A program made the position numbers and the translations under genes. A stretch of 60,000 nt of DNA from Symsagittifera roscoffensis (lineage: Eukaryota > Xenacoelomorpha > Acoela > Convolutidae): the NCBI RefSeq assembly GCF_963678635.1, contig NC_087062.1:8670193-8730192 (forward strand), written 5' to 3'. Positions 44,261 to 56,125 of the stretch are shown here, piece after piece; position 1 is the first letter of the stretch; each line of letters begins with the position of its first letter. Below the pieces are notes generated by a model that did not search any database, was not told the DNA's origin, and was given only the letters and a program-made list of their open reading frames with translations.

Positions 44261-46452
44261 TTAAGTTCCTTTGAAAAAGTACGAGTGAGTTGTCTCGGAC
44301 CAGAAGCCTCTGTTCGGGTCCAGTTTCTGACGGCTGTCGTTAGTGTGAAATAGAGATTTGAACGAATTGCTTTGTTTCATCTCAACTGTGTTAAGAGGTC
44401 CATTTTTAACTGAGGTTTTGCTCTTCTTCTTATCAACACCCACTGATTGACCGTCTGACGATTCCTTAGAGAAAGGGTCCATTTTAGAGGCTGCCCGCTT
44501 TTTTTCTTTTTTCGAAGCTTCTTGGGCTAGTTTGTCTTCTAGTCTGGATTGCATCAGTTGGAGGTCTTCGCCCTCGGCGTGAACTATAACTACGTCTTCA
44601 GATGTGAAAGACGCGTCGCAATTTGGGCACACTGAAACAAAGCACAACTTCACTTTAAATAAAAAAATATTCATTATCCCCCTACTTACACCCCTAAGTA
44701 CATCAAAACATGTTGATTGTTCATATTAATCGACATTCGATTACGGCAAACTTCAATTGTCATCGTTTTCTGATCACGCACGTTGTTCTCTATAATACAA
44801 AACCACAGTTCGTCAACAGCAAAAAAGTCTCAATCGCTCTCACACAAAAATCAAGTATTCAAACAGATTTGATGCGTAAAGCAAACAACTGAGGTAAGAA
44901 TTGTAACTAGAGGTTACTTACTAGATATTTGCAGTTGTCTGATAGCTTTCTCGGCCATGACACAGCCGCAGTTCCACAGGAAAGCGAACTTGTACACTCC
45001 ATTCATCTCCATACCCATAATGGGACAGCAGAACGGAAACACCTGTACAAAAAAAAACACCTAACATAAATGTATATAAATAACCCATTGTTAACATTAT
45101 CCTGTTCAGTCAATAAAGCTCAACACATTTCAGCGACAAAAAACTCATTTGAAAAAAGATTCAACTGACGCAAAATGCTCATTTTTTGGGTCATCAAAAA
45201 AGGTCAAGGCCACTTTGAGCTCAAGCCAAACTTTGACTATAAACTTGTGTAAATAGATTCAGGTTTTACCACTTACAGTAATCAAGACAATCTCATGGAT
45301 AGCCAATTTGCTTACACATAGACTAAGCGGAACTTCGCATAACTTCTGATTTAACCAAAAATTAGCACGGGAGGTACCCGGAAGAAAACCAGTCGAAAGC
45401 TATTGAGTCAAAAAAAAATAAACAAGAAATCAAAAAATCTCAAGAACTGAAAAAATTTCGTAAAATCCATGTTACAACCCCCGCCCGAATCACAAACGCA
45501 TAACACTATATTGTCCTTCAAACGACGTACTGTCAGGCAGCTAAACCGATATAAAATAAGCCGATATTTTATGCTGGGAATTCTTTAATTAAAAATCACT
45601 TTGGAAACTAAAAGTCAACTTATTTTTTTCTGATCCATTCTCCATTCGCATTTTTAATATAGGAGAGCAGATTCTGCCTTCCTTTCAAAAAATATCTTGA
45701 AGAGAGTTTGAAAAAACCATGAGTCAACCTTTTAAAAAATAAATTTGTGCGTGAAAAATAAGACGATATCCTCAAACATGCACACAGTTATGGAAAGAGT
45801 ATTAGGTTTTAAGAGACTACAGCTGAACATCTTTTTAACCTGAGGTACAGTGGAGCACTCGCTCTTCAGGGGTTCGCCTGTACTCTCGCTGTTCTCGTTC
45901 AGACTGACTGTCTTCACGTCTTTTAGACCTCGGATGTGAGCCATGTTCTTCAAGGTGCCTGAAATACATATCCAATGTGAACATAACTTGATCACAAAAC
46001 AAGTAGGGACATTAGCCTAGCTCAAAAATCACAGCTTCATGTACAAATAACTACACCCTAATCTAAAGTTCTTGGCCATTTTAAATGGTCGCCAAAAACA
46101 CTTAAAAATATGAAAATCACTTCAAAATACCTTTACTCAATATTCAACATTTATGATTATCATAACCACTTCTGGGTACCTTTCCGTTTTTTAAACACCC
46201 ATAGCCAATCAGCATCATATCTAACACACCTCTACTGCTCTTGTCGAGTAAAAACTCGAGTAGTCTGTCCTTGTTGTAGAGTCTACCTAGTCTACAGCCA
46301 ACAATCGGCTTCTTAAGTCGCTCCTGAGACAGTGCACAGTGTAGCCACTTGTGTGTTCTCTCCATGTCTCTGCTGATTTCTTTGCCTTTCTTCTTATTGT
46401 TGAAGCGCATGCAGTTTCTCCTGCTGATGATCGTGCCGCCATCTCCTCCCAT
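44261..46452 (-). CDS. RTF2: RTF2, replication termination factor 2 homologue (four exons)
   Basis: The - strand exons 46452-46230, 45958-45840, 45042-44922 and 44631-44261 join in one frame (834 bases, 277 residues plus TAA) with proper GT/AG sites. The protein begins MGGDGGTI and contains LHCALSQERLKKPIVGCRLGRLYNKD, the signature N-terminus of the Rtf2 family. A split RING-like region follows: FPFCCPIMGMEMNG, LWNCGCVMAEKAI and MCPNCDASFTSEDVVIV. The Lys-rich tail ends in HSYFFKGT, close to the usual HTSY-type family end. RTF2 in other animals acts at stalled replication forks and is removed by proteasome shuttles. Its length is close to that of the vertebrate protein (about 300). The start is fixed by the conserved MG-DGGTI opening. 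Confidence 0.95.
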
Positions 46453-46899
46453 TGTCACTTTGTACGTTCAAATTAAACCTGAAAACAATTAGTGGGGTAA
46501 CTGGCAACAAGTTCCAAAAGATGTAATCGAAGGGCAAGCTATATTATCGCAAATAGTTAACTAAACAAGCGGAAGCATTTTTATGCATAGTGAAATATAA
46601 AAACTAACATTTGATGCTTCATTCAAGATCGCTTGAGCTGTTAAGCAGAATAAATGTCTCCATGTTGCTGAAAATGGCTAAATATTGCAACAGAAGGTTG
46701 CATAACTCAACAGAGACGAAGCGGAGCTCCGCACCACTTGCGATACAACACAATCATAAAAAAGCATTAGTCGAAATAAAAGGAAAAATAATGAAAACAA
46801 CTAGGTGAACCAAAACTTTAGCATGTCTCGATGAAGCACACCTAGGGCCCGGCTAAGGCTAGAGGTAAGTTTTCGATTTGTTGTTGAATTTTTATACCG
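46453..46899. other. Upstream region of RTF2 with a GCGAAGC-type repeat
   Basis: This is the 5' side of RTF2. A dispersed-repeat fragment with GACGAAGCGGAGCTCCGC and CACTTGCGATACAAC lies at about 46,713-46,750, matching the repeat at 27.12 kb. No promoter motif was recognised. Confidence 0.45.
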
Positions 46900-48115
46900 A
46901 TGCGGGACGAAATGAGTAATTTCAAAAATTGGACTGCACAAAACCTTAGTTGTTTCTCTACTAAAATAAGTGAGAAGAGTGAATTTTTGGAATTTCCTAA
47001 GGACATAATCATTCTATTGCAAAAAAGAGTGCCGCTTCTGTACGAAACAATCGCACAGCAGCTTTTTTCAATTGAATTTTTTTATCTCAGATTTTATAGG
47101 GTAGTTTGGAAACTACCCTATAAGAAAATCGTGACCAGCAAAGTAGAGGAAATTCTCAAATTCGAATTTCTTGATTGAAAGCTTAACCTGAAAATTGACA
47201 CGGTAATTTTCGAGTAAAGTAAAAAAAAACGGTCAAAGTTTCGCAACTTTCAATTGTTCGAAGACCATAACTTTTTTTATGAAAAACTGGGCAAGGGCCA
47301 GTTTTTTTTTGTAGAAAGAACGGTTCTAAAATATAAAAGAACGGTTCTAACGCAAACTATGACAATTAAATCTATGATATCAGATTTGGCATGATAGTTT
47401 CAAGAAAAGTCCAACAAAGGGGCAACAAATCAGAGTTGACATTTCTGAGAATCACAGCTTTTGTTTTTAAAAAATTCGGCGTAGCCACTTATGCAGAAGA
47501 AATTAATCCGACCTGTAATTTCGATTGAACCCAAAATCCAAGTTTGACAGAGTAGTTCTCGAGAAAAGTCAAAAATTTTCAAAAAACGGTCAAAAAATCA
47601 TAATTTTGACTTTTCGAAGGGCCATAAAATTTTGGAAAATTGGGCGTAGTCGCGTGTGCAACGGAGCTTCCTGAAACCCGTTCTTTGGATTGAACCCAAA
47701 ACCTCAGATATGGGAGGTTTTTTTTGGTCAAGATCACAAAATTTAGAAAAAAAACCGCTCAGAGATTGACTTTCCGAGGACGATAATTACTTGTGTAAAA
47801 AAATGTGAAAAGCAGCCAATGCAGGGTAGCTTTCCACTACCCGTTAAATCAACTGAACCCATAACCTCAGGTTTGGGAGGTTAACTTTCGAGAAGAAAAA
47901 ATTTAAAATTCAAAACAAAAACTGAAAAAAAAAACAAATATCGAGGGTCATAACTATTTGTGTAAAAAATGTTTATGAAAAGTTTAAAAAAGCTTTAAAA
48001 AATAATCAAAAAATAGTCGCCAATTCAGGGAAGCGTTTCAAATCCGTTCTAATTATTGAAACCAAAACGTCAGATTCGGTAGGTTAGTTTTTGAGAAAAC
48101 AAAAAACTATCGGTC
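46900..48115. repeat. Degenerate ~165-200-bp satellite, copy B
   Basis: The word TTGAACCCAAAACCTCAG or close variants recurs at about 47,525, 47,692, 47,853 and 48,055. Each copy is followed by GGGAGGTT-like bases, a run of A/T, and TTTCGAGGGCCATAA-like words. The same repeat type makes up 22.9-23.7 kb. A 28-base palindrome lies at 47095-47122. Confidence 0.7.
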
Positions 48116-48235
48116 AAAGATTCCCCCACACAAAGGGGTAAAGCAAGAGAAGACCAGAGGAGTATGCAGACACACAAGAATGTAGGCGGTCTTTCTATAA
48201 ATACTTCTTTTTTGGAAAATCGATAAAAGGTTTTC

Positions 48236-50095
48236 GAGAAAAATATATATATACATTTTTAAGAGTGATAGAATTCTCTAAAGCGTCTCAAAAAACCCAA
48301 TCACGTACACTTTTTTCATAAATACATGTTTTTATCAAACAGGAATTCTAAGCACACATGCCAAGCAAGACATTTGAAATTCAAATTAGTAACTGAACAA
48401 AACTTACGAAGCGGAAACAAGGCTAACAACCTTTGAGCAGACACCAGTTGAGCCGGAAAAAAAATTGTAAAAAAAAATAAAAAGTTTCAAGTCTCCCCTG
48501 AAACTACCGTAGCAACTAGTACCCACCCAATAATTAAACTTGAATTTTCATGAAATTGAGCATGTCAGCTGCATAGTGATTCAGTTCACTTTGCTAAACT
48601 AGTTGTCAACCAAAAAAAAAGTCTACTTTCCGATTTGATAACGCTTGCTAATCGCAAGCGTAACGAAACAGAAACAATGACCATTTTTTATTGATTTTTA
48701 ACTTTTTCAACTATCGCTTAAAAATATATTATTTCCTACTTCTTTGATTTTCAAGAATTTTTGATAAGGACTTTCGATAAAAACAAACCCAGTTTGAGAT
48801 ATATCGACCCAATTACAAACTTTCATTCTGCTGGGATAACAAGTTTTTGCGCCATTTGCTATTTTTCGATCAGATATTGCAATTAATCAATTCAGTACAT
48901 CAATTTGAAACAGCCTTAAAAGAAAATCAAAACTCGAAATAACACGGCAGCTAGACGAAAAAAATATCGAAAAAATATCAACAAATCTTTTATATGTTTT
49001 ATGCAGACAGTTGGAGAAGACTCAGTGACCAGAAAAAAAAACTCTCTCAATTTGTGAAAATTTTCAACTTTTGAATTTCAAAGAAAAAAGATATGGCGTT
49101 AAAGGTCGTTGAATTTTAGGTACAATCTATAATTAAACAAAGATAGCCGGTTACTGTGCAAATAGAGAAATATATATATATACATTTTTAAAAGTGATAG
49201 AATTCTCTAAAGCGTCTCAAAAAACCCAATCACGTACACTTTTTTCATAAATACATGTTTTTATCATACAGGAATTCTAAGCACACATGCCAAGCAAGAC
49301 ATTTGAAATTCAAATTAGTAACTGAACAAAACTTACGAAGCGGAAACAAGGCTAACAACCTTTGAACAGACACCAGTTGAGCCGGAAAAAAAATTGTAAA
49401 AAAAATAAAAAGTTTCAAGTCTCCCCTGAAACTACCGTAGCAACTAGTACCCACCCAATAATTAAACTTGAATTTTCATGAAATTGAGCATGTCAGCTGC
49501 ATAGTGATTCAGTTCACTTTGCTAAACTAGTTGTCAACCAAAAAAAAGTCTACTTTCCGATTTGATAACGCTTGCTAATCCAAAGCGTAACGAAACAGAA
49601 ACAATGACCATTTTTTTTTATTGATTTTTAACTTTTTCAACTATCGCTTAAAAATATATTATTTCCTACTTCTTTGATTTTCAAGAATTTTTGATAAGGA
49701 CTTTCGATAAAAACAAACCCAGTTTGAGATATATCGACCCAATTACCAACTTTCATTCTGCTGGGATAACAAGTTTTTGCGCCATTTGCTATTTTTCGAT
49801 CAGATATTGCAATTAATCAATTCAGTACATCAATTTGAAACAGCCTTAAAAGAAAATCAAAACTCAAAATAACACGGCAGCTAGACGAAAAAAATATCGA
49901 AAAAATATCAACCAATCTTTTATATGTTTTATGCAGACAGTTGGAGAAGACTCAGTGACCAGAAAAAAAAACTCTCTCAAATTTTGAAAATTTTCAATTT
50001 TTGAATTTCAAAGAAAAAAGATATGGCGTTAAAGGTCGTTGAATTTTAGGTACAATCTATAATTAAACAAAGATAGCCGGTTACTGTGCAAATAG
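48236..50095. repeat. Tandem duplication of a 929-bp unit
   Basis: The unit at about 48236-49165 is repeated at 49166-50095 with very few differences: an A run one base shorter, CGCAAGCG versus CCAAAGCG, and a few single substitutions. The junction sits in an (AT)n stretch. Each unit carries the dispersed words ACGAAGCGGAAAC, TTGAGCCGG and TTTGATAACGCTTGC. The unit is non-coding; ORFs here are chance. Confidence 0.95.
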
Positions 50096-51489
50096 CACAG
50101 AACGTTCCGACGATAGTCTAAGAAAAAAACAAAAATGAAAGTCGTTTTTTTCTGTGTGGTGTGATAGTAAGATCTGAACGGAAAAAATAAGGTATATTGG
50201 ACAGCCATAATCAAGTAGGCCAGATAGAAAACAGTTTCTGTAGAAAAACGGCTAGAAAAACGAAAATTCTTTTGAATTTTTATTCTCAAAAGCGAGCTGT
50301 AAATTTCAAAAACTAACTTTACTCGAGTAAAATTAAGTTTTCACGGTTTAAATTAAGCCTAAATAAGCTCCTGTAAGCCTGCAAACCTTATTTTGACAAC
50401 CCTTATTAGCTCGAAATGAAATCAAAAACATCAAACCGGTTTTTCTCAACAGGAATTTTTTTCAAAACTTTTTAATGTCGTTCGAATCACGGCTGAAAGG
50501 GCTTAAATATAATTTTTTTAACTTAACCTACTTCAATTATTATTTGTGGTAACTGGTTTTGCGTGGAAAACAAAAGGGAAAAAAGAAAAAATTAAAACAC
50601 ACCAGAAAACAAATTTCCTCCACATTTTTTAAATGGTCGGAACAATTACAGTTTGATAAATTACACTTTGTTTTTTTTTTACTCTAGAAAATCTGAAAAA
50701 AAAATCCACTCCGAAATTAGAATTCAATCACATTTTTCATAACCTTTAGACTTTTGCTGTTCAAAGTTCAATAATGGAGTTTGTCTTCCTGTTAAGAAAA
50801 TGAACTGAAATTTTGAAAAAAATAAAACAAACAGGGTGAATAAATTTTAAACTTTTCCCGAAAAAAAAAAACAATCGTCACAAAACTCCTTTTTATTCGA
50901 AATAATCCTTTATTATACGCAACTTCATTACAGAAGAAGCTAAAACACCTGAACACAAATTGCCATAGTAATGTGACTGATAAAAACCGGCAGCACAACT
51001 ACGGTATTTTGATCATTTACAAAATATCTGAACCCGAACTCCTATTTTTCAAACAAATATTTGAAATATAACTTTTGATATCTAAAAATAACCTTTCATC
51101 TTGAACATGAGAAGTTGAAAATGAAGCAATCTGAAATCATCAACCTGGTGTTGGGCTCTTTTCTAGTTCACTTCTTTGATTTGTTCGGACATTAAATATA
51201 TGAAAACCTATTCATAACGGCTTTCCATGAAACAAAATGCATTAAAACGTGTCAGCGTGAATAGGTGAACAAATTTTCACATTTCCTACATGAAAAATGC
51301 CGTTTGAACAATTTTTGAGCAGCTATATTTTGAAGTTTACGAGGGGGTGGGAAACTGGAAAAGAGCCTGGTGTTGTGAAACAATTTGGGGAGTTTTTTGT
51401 TCCATCGATGGTAGATTTTTCACACAACTTCAAGAGCCGCAAGGAAGGATCGTAAGAGTTGGTATCATATTAAAGAGTGGAATCACATT

Positions 51490-51704
51490 AATGGCACAGA
51501 TGCGAAGCTTCGCTTTGCAAACACTAGCAAAAACACGACAAAAAGGAGCTCTATAAAGTGCAATAAGAAAAAAAATAAGCGTCGAATTAGTAAATATTCG
51601 GCTACGTGTGAGATTCAAACCTGCGACCTAGAGATTAAGAGTCTCACACTCTGCCCACTCAGCAACGGAGGTACCAAACACTAGTCACAAATAAAGCAGA
51701 GAAC
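51490..51704 (-). mobile_element. tRNA-Lys-like SINE copy 2
   Basis: On the - strand the head reads as a tRNA-Lys relative: box A-like TTGCTGAGTGGGCAGAG, an anticodon loop GACTCTTAATCTC (CTT) and box B GGTTTGAATCTC. The tail contains CTTATTTTTTTTCTTATTG and ends in a GCGAAGC/GCTTCGC hairpin at about 51,502-51,513. It shares head, tail and flanking words with 27,560-27,790. Mismatches in the stems argue against a working tRNA gene. Confidence 0.75.
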
Positions 51705-52127
51705 AGATGCTGTGCAATTTTCAATTCTACAGGAAAATTTCCAATTAAGTGAACGTTTAATAAACACTATATTTTGCGAGTTAGGTTAGAAAAAAAGAAG
51801 GTTTGTAATTATACACTACGCTTATCTCTAGTCTAATAAATGATTGAAGACGTATCCGGGCAAAATAAGGTTCAATATGATAGCTCACTCGACCCAATAC
51901 ATTCAAATTTGGGTTATCTGCGTTCGAATGGAACCATAAACGCCCGAAGCTAACCTTTTTCTTGTTTCCTATAGAGTGAAATGGTCAGAAGAAATAGATT
52001 GAAGTTCATTGGTTGAAAACTTGAAACTTTTTATCTTCTGCATTTTCTAAAAGAACAAGAAACAATAGGTGCCATGCATAATACTATTTATCCAAATACA
52101 AAAAACTATTAAAATTAGCATCAAATT

Positions 52128-54395
52128 TCAATCAAGTTCATTTTGAGTTGTAGTCACTCTTGCTACTTGAGCATCAACGCCAATGCTTTTGAAAAAATGA
52201 AGCCACACTATTTGTTTATAAGACAAAGTGTCTCCAGGACCTTTGACCTCTAACAACAAAAGTTTCTTCTTCGGATCATTGCCTTCTGTTTCATCACGCC
52301 TGCGCGCCCAAAAAGTTAAATCTGGCATTCCCGAAAAAGAGCAATCAGTCAAAATTTTCTCGAATATCTGTTTTATTTGGTTGATATCAAACACTTCTAT
52401 AAGCTCGACTAATTCGGGCACTCCACTTTCATGTATTGTCCAATTTACTGCATTTGGAAAATTTTCAAAATTCAATTGGACAATTTCTTGCCTTCTTTCC
52501 GAAGACTTCAACTCGTCGTATCTCCTTTCCATCATTTCTTGCCGGCTTTCCAGGAAATCAGGAGTCATCCAATCTAACGGCCTTGTTTGGTACTCTGAGA
52601 AGAAGACATTTGAAATTTCGCTGGAGAAAACAATATCCGCCATCAAGGCAAAGAAAAGAGTTTCAAAAAGAGCTCCTTCTCTGTGCAAGCCGAACTTGAA
52701 ATTCAATCGATCTTTTACGTCTGCCAAAACATAGTCCTCAACAGTGCACATAATAGTTGAGTCATCTTCAATTGACCGATAGAGAAATCTCGCTCTTTGC
52801 TCTTTTCTAGCATGAGGTGAGCTACGAGCAAAAACTTTCATTTCTAGAATCAGTTTCATAGAGTAAGTTTCCAAAATCTGACAACATTTAGATTCAACTC
52901 GGAAGCAATCCCAACAGAGCGTCTTTTTGGCTTTTTCTTCGTCAATATCAACAACGTTTTCTTTATTCGCAGGAACCTTGCCAGGTTTTTCCTTCTTAGG
53001 AACTTTTCTCAGTAACCTATGCGCTCTTTCTGCTACAGACAATTGTGAGAACGGCAAAATATTGGACAGGAGAGCATTTTCTATGGTTTGAATGCATTTG
53101 TATCGATCATACAAATGCGAATCATAAATGAGAGCTAATCGATCGTACTGCTCTCCCAATTTTCGCTGGCTAAGTTGTTTCTTGGAAATAAGAGTTTCGA
53201 TGCATCTAGCCGCTACAGCGTACCCCTTTAACTTAGAGTGACATTCGATCTCGAGAAACGTTAACCTTTTAACCAAGTTTCTGTTACTAAATCTTGTTAA
53301 ATATTTTGGGACAATTTTACTCGAATTTTCTGTATTATCTTGATTGAATTTCGAAAAACAAACCGTTGCTTTCTTAATAAGGCACAAGCACTTTGCATAC
53401 TCTTTTTCTATCATTAATTGGTTGATATCATTGATATAAGTTGATAATTGCATGTACAATTGAAATTCTTCAGCGGAATTAAATACAGCAACATTTCTCT
53501 GGATAGAAATCAAAGGATTCCTTGTAAAGTTTAGAACCTGATACACAATTCCCGATGTTGCAAAAATATCAGGCCCTATTAGATTTGGTGTAAACATTGT
53601 GAACACAAACACAGCTGCATTCAGGGCATTGATGAACCACTTTGCCAGTTTAAAGCATTCAGTAATATATGGAAGGCAAATCTTGCGTACTTTATCGTGC
53701 AAAAGCGATTTGGATGAGAACACGCATTTTTGATTGCATAGTTTGACTATATCGTCTTTCAAATTACTGGCGGTTTTTTTCTGAATTTTCAATTTTGTCG
53801 CAATTGCCGATAGCTCGGGTGCTCTCAACAAACTGAGCAAATCATTTATTTCTAAATCATGAGATGGTCTGACCACGATGTTACTTCTCTCCAGTTCACT
53901 AATCAAATTAGATATACTTTCACCAAATTCTGTATACTTAAGAGAACTTTCTCGGAGCCAACCATGTTTTCGCAAATACAAACGGATGGATAACTTCTGA
54001 GCATCTTGAAGCGCTTGTGTAAAAATTAACAATTTTTGTCGATGCGAGCTCTTAATTAAACTTCCTTCGTATGAATCCGCAAGGCAACTAAAAATCATAT
54101 CTTTCAGAATGCGCCAGTAATAAGGATCTGAGCCAAAACTTAAGCTCACAGATTCCACTACGCTAGAGCTTGGTACACCTACCATCATCTCTACCTTAGG
54201 TTTCGACTCTTGTTTTATTTTCAACGGAATCAAAGATTCTGGCAATGAAACTTTTCGCTTGGTATTTAAAAAATTGCCAGTAATATTAGCCTTTATCTTT
54301 TTCGATGAGCGTTTTTCCTCGGCCAATCTGGACTCCCCTGGTATCTTCTCGTTAGCATCTGATTCATTGTCGGAAGTCAGGTCAATTACATCCAT
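52128..54395 (-). CDS. FAN1: FAN1-type structure-specific nuclease, intronless
   Basis: The ORF encodes 755 residues. The C-terminal VRR-NUC nuclease domain is unmistakable: GMPDL (Asp 692), LLEVKGPGD (Glu 716, Lys 718) and SYKQIVW (Gln 728) form the PD-(D/E)XK site. A SAP-like helical region lies around residues 160-220 and helical repeats around 400-450 (GEQYDRLALIYDSHLYDRYKC). FAN1 in animals and fungi cuts DNA near interstrand cross-links and acts with FANCD2/I and MutL proteins. Human FAN1 is about 1017 residues with an N-terminal UBZ zinc finger. Here the N-terminus (MDVIDLTSDNESD) shows no such finger. The lack of introns is unusual beside the spliced neighbours. Partial copies lie just upstream of it (to its right) and share its 3' flank. 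Confidence 0.93.
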   Translation of the reverse strand: MDVIDLTSDNESDANEKIPGESRLAEEKRSSKKIKANITGNFLNTKRKVSLPESLIPLKIKQESKPKVEMMVGVPSSSVVESVSLSFGSDPYYWRILKDMIFSCLADSYEGSLIKSSHRQKLLIFTQALQDAQKLSIRLYLRKHGWLRESSLKYTEFGESISNLISELERSNIVVRPSHDLEINDLLSLLRAPELSAIATKLKIQKKTASNLKDDIVKLCNQKCVFSSKSLLHDKVRKICLPYITECFKLAKWFINALNAAVFVFTMFTPNLIGPDIFATSGIVYQVLNFTRNPLISIQRNVAVFNSAEEFQLYMQLSTYINDINQLMIEKEYAKCLCLIKKATVCFSKFNQDNTENSSKIVPKYLTRFSNRNLVKRLTFLEIECHSKLKGYAVAARCIETLISKKQLSQRKLGEQYDRLALIYDSHLYDRYKCIQTIENALLSNILPFSQLSVAERAHRLLRKVPKKEKPGKVPANKENVVDIDEEKAKKTLCWDCFRVESKCCQILETYSMKLILEMKVFARSSPHARKEQRARFLYRSIEDDSTIMCTVEDYVLADVKDRLNFKFGLHREGALFETLFFALMADIVFSSEISNVFFSEYQTRPLDWMTPDFLESRQEMMERRYDELKSSERRQEIVQLNFENFPNAVNWTIHESGVPELVELIEVFDINQIKQIFEKILTDCSFSGMPDLTFWARRRDETEGNDPKKKLLLLEVKGPGDTLSYKQIVWLHFFKSIGVDAQVARVTTTQNELD

Positions 54396-55046
54396 TCAAT
54401 CTTCCAAACAAAGCGCAAAATGACCCTTTTTATTATCAGGATGGATAATCAAATATCCTACTTATCTTTAGAACCAGTCGTACATGATGGATGACTGTTG
54501 CTTTGCAACGAAAACAAAGTACCGGAAACTGAAATCTAAAAATGAAATCCAAAAATATGGATCAAATATTCCCCACAGACTTTTATGAAGGCTGTTGACA
54601 ATAGAGTAAGGTAAGAAAGTGTTCAGAAAAATCAGCAGATGCGCGGTCTTTCCATTGGGACGCCGTTTCTGAATCTCGGTAGCGTAGTTTTGTACGAAAC
54701 TACAACTTTTGCAAAAACTGAGAAAAATCCAATAGTGACATTCGACCAAAATGACCTGAAATGCATGCCATCATCGAAATTTTATTGGAAGCAGTTTGGC
54801 GGGAAAATTGAATATTTTGGACGATTAACAGCGTTAATAGTGCAATTGAACGAATTCGGAGGGGTAAATTTGGCTTGACGAAATATTTTCAAATTTTCGA
54901 TTTAGGCGTGCATGACATGAAATTCTGATTTTCGCAGCAACTGAAACCGCAAAAATCAGACAGACGTTCTAGGCTAGTTAAGAATAGACCTATGAGCGAA
55001 AGGAGACTATTGAAAAACAATCGACAATAAATGTAGAAGAGCAAAT
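54396..55046. other. Spacer between FAN1 and its first partial copy
   Basis: About 650 bases contain the FAN1 upstream region. A pyrimidine/GC-richer stretch at 54,640-54,870 has a short + strand ORF with no recognisable domain. The FAN1-like homology restarts at about 55047, in the 3' flank of the copy. Confidence 0.45.
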
Positions 55047-56125
55047 ACAAAAAACTATTAAAATTAGCATCAAATTTCAATCAAGTTCATTTTGAATTGT
55101 AGTCACTCTTGCTACTTGAGCATCAACGCCAATGCTTTTGAAAAAATGAGGCCAAACTATTTGTTTATAAGACAAAGTGTCTCCAGTACCTTTGACCTCT
55201 AACAACAAAAGTTTCTTCTTCGGATCATTGCCTTCTGTTTCATCACGCCTGCGCGCCCAATAAGTTAAATCTGGCATTCCCGAAAAAGAGCAATCAGTCA
55301 AAATTTTCTCGAATATCTGTTTTATTTGGTTGATATCAAACCTTTCTATAAGCTCGACTAATTCAGGCACTCCGCTTTGATGTATTGTCCAATTTACTGC
55401 ATTTGGAAAAATTTCAAAATTCAATTGGACAATTTCTTGCCTTCTTTCCGAAGACTTCAACTTGTCGTATCTCCTTTCCATCATTTTTTGCCGGCTTTCG
55501 AGGAAATCAGGAGTCATCCAATCTAACGGCCTTGTTTGGTACTCTGAGAAGAAGACATTTGAAATTTCGCTGGAGAAAACAATATCCGCCATCAATGCAA
55601 AGAAAAGATTTTCAAAAAGAGCTCCTTCTCGGTGCACGCCGAACTTGAAATTCAGTCGATCTTTTACGTCTGCCAAAACATAGTCCTCAACAGTGCACAT
55701 AATAGTTGAGTCATCTTCAATTGACCGATAGAGAAATCTCGCTCTTTGCTCTTTTCTAGCTTGAGGTGAGCTACGAGCAAAAAGTTTCATTTCTGGTATC
55801 AGTTTCTTAGAGTATTTTTCCAAAATCTGACAACATTTAGATTCAACTCGGAAGCAATCCCAACAAAGCGTCTTTTTGGCGTTTTTTCGTCAATATCAAC
55901 AATGTTTTATTTATTCGCAGGAACCTTGCCAAGTTTTTCCTTCTTAGGAACTTTTCTCAGTAACCTTTGCGTTCCTTCTGCTACAAACAATTGTGAGAAC
56001 GGCAAAATATTGCTCAGGAGAGCATTTTCTATGGTTTGAACGCATTTGTATCGATCATACAAATGTGAATCATAAATGAGAGCTAAGCGATCGTACTGCT
56101 CTCCCAATTTTCGCTGGCTAAGTTG
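55047..56125 (-). pseudogene. Partial FAN1 copy A (C-terminal part)
   Basis: This segment matches FAN1 from about residue 406 to the stop codon, plus about 30 bases of 3' flank (compare 52097-53178), with a few percent differences. The nuclease motifs GMPDL, EVKG and SYKQIVW remain. The frame is broken near 55,880-55,915 by a one-base deletion and a GAA-to-TAA change, and the N-terminal half is missing. It ends at 56125, where an LTR of the giant family begins, so the copy was cut by that insertion or by a linked rearrangement. Confidence 0.92.

Noticed and set aside
48358-49454. Short - strand ORFs in the duplicated 929-bp unit
   Set aside because: Low-complexity AT-rich composition, with frames differing between two almost identical copies.
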